This document shows, in pieces, positions 46,570 through 56,413 of a stretch of 64,000 nt of DNA. The position numbers and the translations under genes were made by a program. How positions within the stretch are numbered: the first letter of the stretch is position 1; every line of letters begins with the position of its first letter. The stretch is from contig CAMOWC010000002.1 of NCBI GenBank assembly GCA_946628065.1, positions 93,280 through 157,279 of the forward strand, read 5' to 3'. The stretch is from an uncultured Clostridiaceae bacterium. GTDB taxonomy: Bacteria; Bacillota; Clostridia; TANB77; CAG-508. The notes under the pieces were generated by a model, which was not told the origin of the DNA, ran no database searches, and saw nothing but the letters and a program-made list of their open reading frames with translations.

Positions 46570-48201
46570 TCATACATGGAATATGCTTCCACCTATAAAT
46601 TCACGTAATAATGAATGTGATGGTATATCTTCTGGAGGAATTGATTTGAAATAGTTTAAGAAACTATATAACCTCTTAGCTTCTGAAAACTCTGGATGAC
46701 TATTATCTATTTCCATTAAAAGTGGCATTGCGAAATCTTTTAGCACTCCTAATTCGTATATAAGTGATGAGTTAAACATTACGTCAGCTTCCTCTTGGTA
46801 TGGGAATATGTTTCTCTCTTCTCCGCGTTTTACTGAATCCCACATTTGAAGAGTGTGAAGAGCAGAATAGCCTCTAAATTGGTGGTCTCTAACAATCCTT
46901 CTTATTAATCTTGTATCTGTTGTTGAAATTCTATTATGATAGTCAATATTAAGTACAGTTAATGCACTTATATAAATCTTATATTTTTGTTCTTTTGGAA
47001 TTAGTGATGTAAGTCTATCATTTAAACAGTGTATACCTTCAATTACTAATATCTCATTCTCCTTTAGCCTCATTTTGTTTCCATTAAATACTTTTGTCCC
47101 TCGTGTAAAGTCAAATGTAGGCATTTCAATTTCTTCGCCATTTAGTAATTTAGATAAATGGTCGTTAAATAGTTTTAAATCAATTGCTTCAATGCATTCA
47201 AAGTCATATTCTCCATTTTCATCTTTTGGGTTTTGGTCTCTTTCCACAAAATAATTATCGACTGAAATCGTTACAGGCTTTAGCCCATTTATTTTAAGCT
47301 GTATTCCAAGCCTTTGTGCAAATGTTGTTTTACCAGAAGATGATGGTCCAGCAATAAGTATTACTTTTACATTTCTTCTTTTTACTATATCATCAGCAAT
47401 ATTGGCAATTTTCTTTTCGTGCAGAGCTTCATCAATTAATACATCTTCTGCAATTTTTCCTTCTTCAACTTCTTTGTTTAGCTTATATAATGTATTAATG
47501 TTTAATATTGTATGCAGTTGTTCATAATCATTAAGAGTCGAAACAAGTTTTGGATTGTCTTGAAATTTTTCTAGTTGATTCGGAGTTGATTTGCTTGGAT
47601 ATCTGATAAGTATAGCATCTCCATATTTTAAAAGCTCATATACCTTCATATATCTTGTTGAGATTGGCATTACTCCGTAAAAATAATTATAATAGTCTTC
47701 ACAATAATATAGAGATATCTCGCCTCGTGCTTTTACACTTAGTTGTAATCTACCTTTTAAAGTATGGTGAGTTCTATAAAACTCCTCTGCCTCTTGCTCA
47801 CTCATTTGCCTTTTAACAATAGGAATATCATTATTTATTATTTCTTTCATCCTTTTGTCAATTGCTTCTATCATTTCTTCAGTGATAGATATATTCTCTA
47901 TATGGCATAGCATAGCATTTGAAAGTTGATAGTTAACTGTAAGCTGTGCTTCCGGATATAGCTCTTCTATAGCTTTTGCCATGATAAATAAAAGCCCTCT
48001 TATATAAATTCGCTTTCCGTCTCTGTGATTATACGTCAAAAAGCTTAAGTTTCCATCAGTTTTAGGGCAAAAGTATAATGATTTTACTTCATTATTAAAC
48101 ATACATGCGATTACATTGCTATCTATTTGGTCTTTGAAGCTTTCTAGTATGCTACTTCCTTCGTTTATCTCTCGTTCAATGCCCTGAAAATTAATTTTCA
48201 T
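46570..48201 (-). CDS. Nucleoside (uridine) kinase with N-terminal TGS-like domain
   Basis: A 543-residue protein. The N-terminal third resembles the TGS and editing-like parts of threonyl-tRNA synthetase (YNHRDGKRIYIRGLLFIMAKA; FYRTHHTLKGR). The C-terminal half is a uridine-kinase/phosphoribulokinase domain with P-loop GPSSSGKTTFAQRL and RLIRRIVRDHQFRGYSA. This fusion is common in Clostridia and is annotated as nucleoside kinase. It lies 17 bases after pgi and likely shares a transcript. Confidence 0.9.
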   Translation of the reverse strand: MKINFQGIEREINEGSSILESFKDQIDSNVIACMFNNEVKSLYFCPKTDGNLSFLTYNHRDGKRIYIRGLLFIMAKAIEELYPEAQLTVNYQLSNAMLCHIENISITEEMIEAIDKRMKEIINNDIPIVKRQMSEQEAEEFYRTHHTLKGRLQLSVKARGEISLYYCEDYYNYFYGVMPISTRYMKVYELLKYGDAILIRYPSKSTPNQLEKFQDNPKLVSTLNDYEQLHTILNINTLYKLNKEVEEGKIAEDVLIDEALHEKKIANIADDIVKRRNVKVILIAGPSSSGKTTFAQRLGIQLKINGLKPVTISVDNYFVERDQNPKDENGEYDFECIEAIDLKLFNDHLSKLLNGEEIEMPTFDFTRGTKVFNGNKMRLKENEILVIEGIHCLNDRLTSLIPKEQKYKIYISALTVLNIDYHNRISTTDTRLIRRIVRDHQFRGYSALHTLQMWDSVKRGEERNIFPYQEEADVMFNSSLIYELGVLKDFAMPLLMEIDNSHPEFSEAKRLYSFLNYFKSIPPEDIPSHSLLREFIGGSIFHV

Positions 48202-48218
48202 TAAATTCCTCCATTTTT

Positions 48219-49532
48219 TTATTTGTCATATCCTGGTTTTCCAAGTAGTCTAAACATATTGTTTTTATATGCTTCTACTCCTGGTTGATTAAATGGGTCT
48301 ACATCTAATATCATCCCAGATACAGCACATGCTTTTTCAAAAAAGTATATTATTGATCCCATGTTTTCGGCATCTAGTTTTTCCATATTTAGTACAATGT
48401 TTGGTACATCGCCTGATACATGCGCTTCTATTGTGCCTTCCATTGCTTTTTTATTAATATAGTCCATAGTTTTTCCTGCTAAAAAATTAAGTCCATCTAT
48501 ATTATCTTCATCTGCTTTAATTTTAATGTCATTCTTTGAATTTTCTATGTTAATTACTGTTTCAAATAAGTTTCTTCTTCCTTCTTGAATATATTGTCCC
48601 ATGGAGTGTAAGTCTGTTGTAAAGTCAACTCCAGCCGGGAATATTCCTTTTAGTTCCTTTCCTTCACTTTCTCCAAATAATTGTTTCCACCATTCTGAAA
48701 AATAGTGAAGCTTTGGCTCATAATTAACTAGTATTTCAGTATTTTTGTAATACTTATACAATATATTTCTAATAACTGCATACTTATAACACTCATTATA
48801 TTTTAAGTTGCTGTCACTATACTTTTCTTGTGCAGCTCTTGCGCCATCCATTAATTTATCTATGTCTATTCCAGCAACAGCAATTGGTAATAATCCAACA
48901 GCTGTTAGTACAGAATATCTTCCTCCAACATTATCTGGAATTACAAATGTCTCGTAGCCTTCAGTATCTGCAAGATTTTTTAAAGCTCCATGGTGAGCAT
49001 CTGTTGTTACATATATTCTTTTCCTTACTTCCTCTGGTTTATACTTTGTTTCTAAAAGCTCTCTAAATATTCTAAATGCAATCGCTGGTTCTGTAGTAGT
49101 TCCCGATTTAGAAATAACATTTATTGATATATCTTTGTCTTGTATAAAATCTAAAATGTCATGTATATAATTGGGGTTAATATTATTTCCAGCATATATA
49201 ATTTGCGGAGCTTTTCTTATTCTTCTGCTTACACTGTTAAAAAATGTATTTGTTAATGCTTCTATTACTGCTCTTGCGCCAAGATATGATCCACCAATAC
49301 CAATTATCACAAAAACATCTGATGTTTTCTTAATGCGAGTAGCAGCTTTTTTTATTCTTTCAAATTCCTTTTTATCATAATTTGTTGGTAATTCTAGCCA
49401 TCCTAGAAAGTCTTTTTCATCTTCAGCCTTTTCGTGTATTTTCTTATGTATTTTTGTAACTTTATCTTTATACTTCATAATTTCTTTATCTGAAACTCCT
49501 GAAGTATCGTAATTTAACTTAAGGTTTGGCAT
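48219..49532 (-). CDS. pgi: Glucose-6-phosphate isomerase
   Basis: Interconverts glucose-6-phosphate and fructose-6-phosphate. The 437-residue length suits the Firmicutes type. Substrate-binding motifs include [32 protein letters not shown], and the C-terminal [12 protein letters not shown]. With pfk and glmM in the window, this supplies both glycolysis and amino-sugar synthesis. No CGG. Confidence 0.96.
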   Translation of the reverse strand: MPNLKLNYDTSGVSDKEIMKYKDKVTKIHKKIHEKAEDEKDFLGWLELPTNYDKKEFERIKKAATRIKKTSDVFVIIGIGGSYLGARAVIEALTNTFFNSVSRRIRKAPQIIYAGNNINPNYIHDILDFIQDKDISINVISKSGTTTEPAIAFRIFRELLETKYKPEEVRKRIYVTTDAHHGALKNLADTEGYETFVIPDNVGGRYSVLTAVGLLPIAVAGIDIDKLMDGARAAQEKYSDSNLKYNECYKYAVIRNILYKYYKNTEILVNYEPKLHYFSEWWKQLFGESEGKELKGIFPAGVDFTTDLHSMGQYIQEGRRNLFETVINIENSKNDIKIKADEDNIDGLNFLAGKTMDYINKKAMEGTIEAHVSGDVPNIVLNMEKLDAENMGSIIYFFEKACAVSGMILDVDPFNQPGVEAYKNNMFRLLGKPGYDK

Positions 49533-49632
49533 TTGTATTCACTCTCCTATAATTGTATATTTTATAAGATATTTTATTAAAATACAACATAAAAGGTGAA
49601 AATTTTTTAATTTATATAATTAGCTAAATATT

Positions 49633-50712
49633 TTAAAATACCTCTTTTATTACATCAGCCAAATATTTCATACTTCCAATACTTTGTTCTAATGTATTTC
49701 CTGTTGCTCCTACTTCAATAATGCTTGCTCCTTTTGCTAAGTGTTGATTATATCTGGAATTTCTCAAAATTAATGGTTTAAATAACCCCGGATATTTTTC
49801 ATTAGCTTTTTTTTGAATTTTTACAGCTGTAATTAAATTCTGTACCCAATTTGGATGCTCAAGCCCTCCTCCATTTGAGCCAATTACAAACATTAATTGT
49901 GAAACGTATTCGTCTCCTATTTTCACTGTAGGAGCATATGAGCTATCTCCTATGGCATCTCTGTGAATGTCGAATAAGATTTCGGTTCCAGGATTTGCTT
50001 CTAGTAACTGTCTTACAGATTCACATGACCTTTCATACGAACCAGTATATGCAGGATAGTCATAGCAAGTTGTATCATGCACTACAGTATAACCATATTT
50101 TTCTAAACATTTTTTTAATTCTTCTCCAACTCTTACAACATTATAATTTATGTCTGTTGTTCTATAGTTCCCGGTCATTTCAAAATTATAGGTTTCACTT
50201 TGAGTATAGCATTCACAGGTATGAGTATGATATATAAGTATTTGTTTTGGATTTGAAAACTCGATTGCCTGTGTTAGCATTTGTTCTGACAGTCCAAAGT
50301 CAGTTCCATTTTTAATATTAACATTTTGTAAAGCATCAGTATAACTTTCTGGTACGTTCGTCTCTTGTACTTCAGTCGTTACATTCTCAGGTATTTGTGT
50401 ATTAGCTTTTTTTATCTCTTCAGTTTCCTTTGGAGGTTCTGTTTTATCCTTAGTTTCTTCTTTCAAAGCATATCTTGGCATAGGTAGCTCTCTACTTAGT
50501 ATTTTTTCAATGAGCATTGTTTGTTCATCTTCATAATCTATTTGCCTTATTCCTGGTATGCTAATGTCTAGGCAATAAAGTATTGAATATGGTATGTCAC
50601 CTTTAAAGGTTTTTATTATAGTTACTATAGTTACCAGTACTAACAAAATTAAAATAAGCCTTAGTATGCTTTTCCAAATATCTTTTATGTTTATTATTGC
50701 AACATTAAACAT
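49633..50712 (-). CDS. spoIIP: Stage II sporulation protein P
   Basis: A peptidoglycan amidase/endopeptidase that, with SpoIID and SpoIIM, drives engulfment. One N-terminal membrane segment (about residues 11-33) is followed by a linker and the catalytic domain beginning ILIYHTHTCECYTQ, with DIHRDAIGDSSYAP and RNSRYNQHLAKGASIIEVGATGNTLEQS. I start at ATG 50712 because AAAGGAG lies 8 bases upstream. That ribosome binding site lies in the 3' arm of the hisS terminator hairpin. The product is 359 residues. Confidence 0.93.
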   Translation of the reverse strand: MFNVAIINIKDIWKSILRLILILLVLVTIVTIIKTFKGDIPYSILYCLDISIPGIRQIDYEDEQTMLIEKILSRELPMPRYALKEETKDKTEPPKETEEIKKANTQIPENVTTEVQETNVPESYTDALQNVNIKNGTDFGLSEQMLTQAIEFSNPKQILIYHTHTCECYTQSETYNFEMTGNYRTTDINYNVVRVGEELKKCLEKYGYTVVHDTTCYDYPAYTGSYERSCESVRQLLEANPGTEILFDIHRDAIGDSSYAPTVKIGDEYVSQLMFVIGSNGGGLEHPNWVQNLITAVKIQKKANEKYPGLFKPLILRNSRYNQHLAKGASIIEVGATGNTLEQSIGSMKYLADVIKEVF

Positions 50713-50717
50713 AAAAA

Positions 50718-50767
50718 AATCTCCTTTGTCCAAACAATATATACTAATATATGTTTAGAAGGAGATT
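50718..50767 (-). terminator. hisS terminator overlapping the spoIIP ribosome binding site
   Basis: Outer arms 50718-50726 and 50759-50767 pair perfectly, extended inside by AAACATATAT/ATATATTGTTT. On the minus strand the 3' arm is followed by seven T. The same 3' arm is the AAGGAGATT ribosome binding site of spoIIP. Confidence 0.78.
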
Positions 50768-50780
50768 CTTAGAACACTTT

Positions 50781-52022
50781 TTATTTTAATTTCTCTATTA
50801 TTTCATCTGCACTTAATATTGTCTCTATTTCTTCACCTGTATTCATATTTTTTAATTTCGCAGTTTTTTCTTTAAGTTCATCTTCACCAATTGTTACTAC
50901 ATATTTTGCTCCAATTTTGTCAGCATATTTAAATTGAGCTTTCAATGATTTTTCTGTAATATCTTTTTGTGCATATATGTTTTTACTACGTAATTCTTCT
51001 ACAAGCATTGTAGCAAATAGATTTGGCTCTTCGCCTATTTGTGCCACATATATTTCCGGGCTAAGCAATTTGATTTCTTGCTTTTGGGCTAATAATTCAG
51101 CAACTCTTTCAACTCCCATTGCATATCCAACAGCAGGAGTATCTTGACCATCAAGCTCCTTTATGAGTCCATCATATCTTCCGCCCGCTAGTACTGTTAA
51201 TCCGTTTTTTGAATCAACAAATTCAAATACTGTTTTAGTATAATAGTCAAGTCCTCTTACAATTCGACTGTCTATTTTGTATTCTATATTTAGCCTGTCT
51301 AGTGTTTTCTTTACGTTTTCAAAATGGCATTTGCATTCGTCACATAAATAATTCAGTATTTCTGGTGCTCCACTATTTAATTCTTTGCAAACTTTTTCTT
51401 TGCAATCAAGTATTCTCATAGGATTTTTGTCAAATCTGCTTTTACATGTTTGGCAGTATCTATCTAAATTTGGTTTTATCCATTCTTTAAGAGCTTTTTG
51501 ATATTGAGCTCGGCACAGTGGACATCCAATACTGTTTAGATTTAGCATTACCGAGTCCATTCCAAGAGAATCTAATATTCTTTTTGCCATGCATATTATT
51601 TCCACATCAGCTTCATAAGAGCTTGAACCTATTAGCTCTGCTCCAATTTGGTGAAACTCTCTATATCTGCCCTTTTGTACATTTTCATATCTGTACATAG
51701 CCATATTGTACCAAAGTTTTACTGGACTTGGCAGGCTTGCCATTCCATTTTCTATATAAGCTCTTACAACTCCAGCTGTTCCTTCTGGTCTTAATGTAAT
51801 GCTTCTTCCACCTTTGTCTTCGAACGTATACATTTCTTTTTGAACGACATCTGTTGTGTCTCCAACTCCTCTTTGAAATAGTTCTGTATGTTCAAAAACA
51901 GGAACTCTTATCTCTGAAAAACCATAATGGTCAAAAACATTTTTTGCACTTTCTTCTATGAACTGCCATGTACGTGATTCTTGCGGTAAAATATCTTTAG
52001 TTCCTTTAGGTCTTTGAATCAT
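50781..52022 (-). CDS. hisS: Histidyl-tRNA synthetase
   Basis: A class II synthetase of 413 residues. It starts MIQRPKGTKDILPQE and has REFHQIGAELIG, the histidine-binding RGLDYYTKTVFEF and GGRYDGLIKELDG, and the C-terminal anticodon-binding domain. A cysteine-rich insertion (CPLCRAQY...CQTCKSRFD...CDECKCHF), typical of some Clostridia, is present. It is 15 bases downstream of relA, the classical relA-hisS neighbourhood. No CGG. Confidence 0.96.
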   Translation of the reverse strand: MIQRPKGTKDILPQESRTWQFIEESAKNVFDHYGFSEIRVPVFEHTELFQRGVGDTTDVVQKEMYTFEDKGGRSITLRPEGTAGVVRAYIENGMASLPSPVKLWYNMAMYRYENVQKGRYREFHQIGAELIGSSSYEADVEIICMAKRILDSLGMDSVMLNLNSIGCPLCRAQYQKALKEWIKPNLDRYCQTCKSRFDKNPMRILDCKEKVCKELNSGAPEILNYLCDECKCHFENVKKTLDRLNIEYKIDSRIVRGLDYYTKTVFEFVDSKNGLTVLAGGRYDGLIKELDGQDTPAVGYAMGVERVAELLAQKQEIKLLSPEIYVAQIGEEPNLFATMLVEELRSKNIYAQKDITEKSLKAQFKYADKIGAKYVVTIGEDELKEKTAKLKNMNTGEEIETILSADEIIEKLK

Positions 52023-52037
52023 ATTATAACACCTTCC

Positions 52038-54239
52038 TTATTTTCTTCTTTTTACTTCATATACACTATCAACTTTACGAAGTACTTTTAATACTTTATT
52101 AAGCTCATCTATATTTTCTACCTCTACTGTAACTTCAGTTAATGCAACTCTTTCCTTGTTAGCCTTTGAATTTACTGCCATAAGTTTTGCCTTAACCTCA
52201 CTTATCGCAGATATAATATCTGCAAGAAGCCCAGTTCTATCGTTTGCATATATCTCTATATCAGCATTATAAGCTGCTTTTGTATCATTATACCATGAGA
52301 CATTTATGATTCTATCTTGATCATTTAATAAATCTTTAACATTTACGCAATCAGTTCTGTGAACTGAAACTCCTCTTCCTTTAGTTATATATCCAATAAT
52401 GTTATCTCCTGGAAGTGGGTTACAGCACTTAGATAGCTTTACTAAGCAGTTATCTATTCCTTCAACTATTATACCACTTTCCGAGCTTTTATTTATATTA
52501 GGCTTTGTTCTTGATAGCTCTTCAATTTTTTCTTCTATGTTTTCTTCATTATGCTCTTTATGATATTCTTCTAATATTCTAGAAATTATTTTAACAGGAG
52601 AAATTGCCCCAAATCCTACTGCTGCATACATATCTTCCAATGTACTGTATTTGTATCTGTCCATTGCTGTTTGAACCCATTCTGGTTTAAATAACTCTGT
52701 ATGTGTCATTCCTATTTTTTTAATTTCTCTTTCTATTATGTCTTTTCCTTTTTCAATGTTTTCTTCTCTTTGTGCTTTTTTAAACCATTGTTGAATTTTT
52801 GTTTTTGCGCCGGTACTTTTTACAAAAGTTAGCCAATCACGGCTAGGTCCCTTAGAATTGTCTGAAGTAATTACCTCTACAATGTCTCCATTGTGAAGTT
52901 TTGTAATTATTGGAACCATCTTGCTGTTTATTTTAGCTCCCACTGTCTTGTTTCCAATTTCAGCGTGTATACTATAAGCAAAGTCAATAGGAGTACTTCC
53001 TCTAGGTAAAACCTTAATGTCACCCTTTGGCGTAAATACATATACTTCATCTTCAAATAGCTCTGTTTTAAGAGTCTTCAAAAATTCATCTGGGTCTTGC
53101 ATATCTTTTTGCCACTCTAATGTTTCCCTAAGCCATGCAAGTTTGTCTTCTGTAACGGTTACATTTGATTTTGTGTTTTTATTATTATTTGCTTCTTTAT
53201 ATGCCCAGTGAGCCGCTATACCAAATTCTGCAATTCTGTGCATATCCCATGTTCTAATCTGAACTTCAAATGGAGTTCCTTTTGGTCCTAATAGTGTCGT
53301 GTGTATTGATTGATACATATTTGGTTTTGGCACTGCAATGTAATCTTTAAACCTTCCAGGCATTGGATTGTATAGCTCATGTACCACTCCTAAAGCTGCA
53401 TAACAGTCTTTTACAGAATTTACAAGAATTCTTAGTGCAAATAAATCATAGATTTGATCAAGGGTTTTATTGTCTCTTTGCATCTTTCTGTATATGCTAT
53501 ATAAATGCTTAGCACGCCCAGTAATTTCAGCTTCAATATTTTGTGCCTTAAGTTCTACCTTAATTTCTTCAACAATTTTATCAATAAATTGAAGTCTTTC
53601 TTCTCTTTTTTTGTTAATTCCATCAACTAACTCAAAATACTCATCTGGGTATAAATATCTAAATGATAAATCTTCAAGCTCCCATTTTAAAGAATAAATA
53701 CCAAGTCTATTAGCAAGTGGTGCATAAAGGTCAAGTGTCTCTTTTGCATTTGCTATTTGTCTTTCTCTTTTAAGATATTTTAATGTTCTCATATTGTGCA
53801 AACGATCTGATAATTTAATTAAAATTACACGTATGTCTTTGCCCATTGCTAAAAACATTTTTCTATAGTCTTCAACCTGTTGTTCTTTTTCTGAGCTATA
53901 TTCGAGTTTGCCGAGTTTAGTTACTCCATCAACCATTTCAGCAATTGACTCACTAAATTCCTTAGTAATATCTTCTATAGTTACATTTGTGTCTTCTACT
54001 ACATCATGTAAAAGTGCTGCACAAATTGTTTCATCATCTAAGTCTAAAGTTGCAAGAGTATAAGCAACTTGAATAGGATGTATAATATACGGCTCTCCAG
54101 ATTTTCTAAGTTGGCCTTTGTGGTGTTCATTTGCGTAATTATAGGCTTTCATAATAAAATCTGAGTCAGACTTAATATTATTTTTCTTCATTCTCCTTAC
54201 AACATCTTCTATTGTAGCCTGTTTAACCTCTTCTTCCAT
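52038..54239 (-). CDS. relA: Bifunctional RelA/SpoT (p)ppGpp synthetase/hydrolase
   Basis: It contains an HD hydrolase domain (AALLHDVVEDTN), a synthetase domain (IAVPKPNMYQSIHTTLLGP; EVQIRTWDMHRIAEFGIAAHW), TGS (VFTPKGDIKVLPRGSTPIDFAY) and a C-terminal ACT domain. I prefer the ATG at 54239 (MEEEVKQ), which has a G-rich ribosome binding site, over the ATG at 54275; the product is 733 residues. The true recJ stop at 54280 lies just upstream, so recJ-relA-hisS form a tight operon. Confidence 0.95.
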   Translation of the reverse strand: MEEEVKQATIEDVVRRMKKNNIKSDSDFIMKAYNYANEHHKGQLRKSGEPYIIHPIQVAYTLATLDLDDETICAALLHDVVEDTNVTIEDITKEFSESIAEMVDGVTKLGKLEYSSEKEQQVEDYRKMFLAMGKDIRVILIKLSDRLHNMRTLKYLKRERQIANAKETLDLYAPLANRLGIYSLKWELEDLSFRYLYPDEYFELVDGINKKREERLQFIDKIVEEIKVELKAQNIEAEITGRAKHLYSIYRKMQRDNKTLDQIYDLFALRILVNSVKDCYAALGVVHELYNPMPGRFKDYIAVPKPNMYQSIHTTLLGPKGTPFEVQIRTWDMHRIAEFGIAAHWAYKEANNNKNTKSNVTVTEDKLAWLRETLEWQKDMQDPDEFLKTLKTELFEDEVYVFTPKGDIKVLPRGSTPIDFAYSIHAEIGNKTVGAKINSKMVPIITKLHNGDIVEVITSDNSKGPSRDWLTFVKSTGAKTKIQQWFKKAQREENIEKGKDIIEREIKKIGMTHTELFKPEWVQTAMDRYKYSTLEDMYAAVGFGAISPVKIISRILEEYHKEHNEENIEEKIEELSRTKPNINKSSESGIIVEGIDNCLVKLSKCCNPLPGDNIIGYITKGRGVSVHRTDCVNVKDLLNDQDRIINVSWYNDTKAAYNADIEIYANDRTGLLADIISAISEVKAKLMAVNSKANKERVALTEVTVEVENIDELNKVLKVLRKVDSVYEVKRRK

Positions 54240-54279
54240 ATGCTTATCCCCCCTTAAATGGTTTTTATGCAACATGTAT

Positions 54280-55963
54280 TTAGTACGATTTTCTAATATC
54301 TTTTAAATTAATCTGTATTTGTTTATTTCCTCCGGTATTCGTTTATTTCGAGATGTCCCACAACATCTACCTTGTCATCTAATAAGTATTCGTTTGCCAA
54401 ATCCCCCATATTAAATCCTATAGCACTTAATATTTGGTTTCCGTCTTTTAGTGTAAGCTTTAAATGCTTTCCTTCTGAAAGTGCTCTTATAGAATCGATT
54501 TTTAAATTCCTGCACATAAATATAGGCATTTTGTTTCCTTCGCCAAATGGTTCAAGTATTTTTAGTTTTTCTATTGTTTCAAAATCCAGTTCTTTAAGTT
54601 CTACTTCCTTATCGATTAAAATTACTTGCTCAAATTCGCCAAGATTCGCTTCATCTACTATTTCTTTAAATCTTTTTTTAAAGTTCTCTATTTGGTTTGT
54701 TTTTAGAGTTAGGCCTACAGCCATGCCATGTCCGCCATATTTTTCTAATGTGTCGCTTGTCTTTTCCAAAGCATCATATAAGTCGAATCCAGGAATACTT
54801 CTTCCCGACCCTTTTGCTTCTTCTCCCTCTTCGCACAAAAGAATACATGGTTTATAATACATTTCAGTTAATTTAGATGCAACAATGCCTATTACTCCAT
54901 GATGCCAGCCTTTAGAACTTAAAACTATACTATTTTGTTCAGGCTCTATATTTAATTTTTCTATTGCCTCTTCAAAAATTGCTTTTTCAGTTGTCTGTCT
55001 GTCTCTATTGTATTTGTTAAGTCTTTCAGTAATTGTAACTGCATTTGTAATATTATCTGTAAGAAATAACTTAGCCGCCTCTTGTTCATACCCCATTCTT
55101 CCACAAGCATTAATTCTGGGTGCTATGCCAAATGAAATCATATTTGAATCTATATTTTTATAGCCTGATGCTTTTATTAGAGCTTTTAGGCCTAGATTTT
55201 TTGTTTGTTCTACAAGTTTTAACCCCAATTTTGCGATAACTCTATTTTCGTCTATTAGTGGTACAATGTCAGAAATTGTTCCAACACACACAATATCTAA
55301 ATATTTTAAATACGCTTTTTCATCAAGTCCTAGCTTTATACTAAGCCCTTGTATCAATTTAAATGCAACACCTACACCTGCTAATACATTACATGGGTAT
55401 GCGCTATCCTTTCTTTTAGCATCTACAACAGCAATTGCATTAGGTAATACTTCTCCTGGTTCATGGTGATCTGTAACAATTACTTTCATTCCTAAGCTAT
55501 TAGCTAATTCAACTTCATCATTTCCTGATATACCGCAGTCAACGGTAATTATAAGTTTATAGCCTTCTTTAGCTATTTTTTCTATTGCTAATTTATTTAA
55601 TCCATATCCTTCATCTAATCTATTTGGAATATAATAATCTACATCTAAGTTCTGTTCTTCTAAGAATTTTTTTAATACAGTTATACTCGTTATTCCATCA
55701 ACATCGTAATCGCCATATATAATAGTCTTTTCTTTAAGGTTTATTGCGTCAACAATTTTGTGTACTGCCTTATCCATATCAGGCATCAAAAATGGATCAT
55801 GGAAGTCATTTCTTGTTGGGTTTAAGTATGTATTTATATCTTCATCTTTAACAATATTTCTGTCTATTAATACCTTTGCAATCAGTTCAGGAATGTTAAA
55901 TTTTTCTGCAATTTTTTTTGCTCTATCATTATTTGTATCATATACTTCCCATTTTTTGTTCAT
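54280..55963 (-). CDS. recJ: Single-stranded-DNA exonuclease RecJ, CGG +1 shift near the C-terminus
   Basis: A DHH-family 5'-3' exonuclease. It has YGDYDVDGITS, VTDHHEPGE, the GRMGYE region and GGHGMAVGLTL. Triplet reading stops at 54323 after LEINEY-CGG-RK. The CGG at 54332-54334 read as +1 gives Gly-GNKQIQINLKDIRKSY and a stop at 54280. That matches the usual RecJ ending, NEx-x-G-x-x-x-QLxxxDI. The product is 560 residues. The corrected end brings recJ next to the relA start. Confidence 0.92.
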
Positions 55964-56057
55964 TATTGTCTCCTAAAAAACTAATTTGATATATTATATG
56001 CTATTTTCTCATAATTTTAAAGAGTTTTTAAGAATTTTATACAAAAATTTGTATTGT

Positions 56058-56086
56058 TTGCATTTTATGTAGATTAATGATATAAT
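56058..56086 (+). promoter_or_regulatory. Promoter of the small foreign gene
   Basis: TTGCAT (56058-56063) and TATAAT (56081-56086), spacer 17 bases, followed by an AAAGGAGAG site just before the ATG at 56119. Confidence 0.75.
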
Positions 56087-56118
56087 TAAGGTATTCTAGC
56101 CGTAAAGGAGAGATTTCA

Positions 56119-56370
56119 ATGAGTAAAGAAAAGCTCATCACGCGACAAATTCTTGACTTCTGCAATGAACACAAAGTGCCTTACCGGCATTATGGATCGT
56201 TCATTGACATAAGATCAAGGAAATCCGAATATGGACGTGTCGCAACGATTTCCATTATGCCTGAGAATCCCGTTTTCAAGGACATCGTCCTTATGGCATA
56301 TGGAAATGGTGAGCTGCTCACTGCAGATTCTTTCTGGGGAATCAGACCAATTCTGGTATCCTTAGTTTGA
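56119..56370 (+). CDS. Small protein of unknown function, probably horizontally acquired
   Basis: An 83-residue soluble protein with no signal or membrane segment, beginning MSKEKLITRQILDFCNEHK and containing YGRVATISIMPEN. The composition is clearly GC-richer than its surroundings. The gene stands alone with its own promoter, ribosome binding site and terminator. Arg23, in VPYRHYGSF, is coded by CGG at 56185-56187. A +1 step there reaches a stop about ten codons later. It thus breaks the rule seen in native genes, as does the SH3 gene at 37052. I do not recognise the family. Confidence 0.75.
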   Translation: MSKEKLITRQILDFCNEHKVPYRHYGSFIDIRSRKSEYGRVATISIMPENPVFKDIVLMAYGNGELLTADSFWGIRPILVSLV

Positions 56371-56376
56371 TGAAGC

Positions 56377-56409
56377 AAAAGTGGCAGGCCCAAATAGCCT
56401 GCCACTTTT
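56377..56409 (+). terminator. Intrinsic terminator of the small foreign gene
   Basis: A 13-bp perfect stem (56377-56389 with 56397-56409), 7-base loop, then a T-rich run. It starts 7 bases after the stop codon. Confidence 0.85.
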
Positions 56410-56413
56410 CTAT

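Noticed and set aside
1876..54334. Explanation of the 15 breaks as sequencing or assembly indels
   Set aside because: Random indels would not fall exclusively at in-frame CGG, always with the same +1 sense and always with CGGN at the junction. Read data would still be needed for final exclusion.
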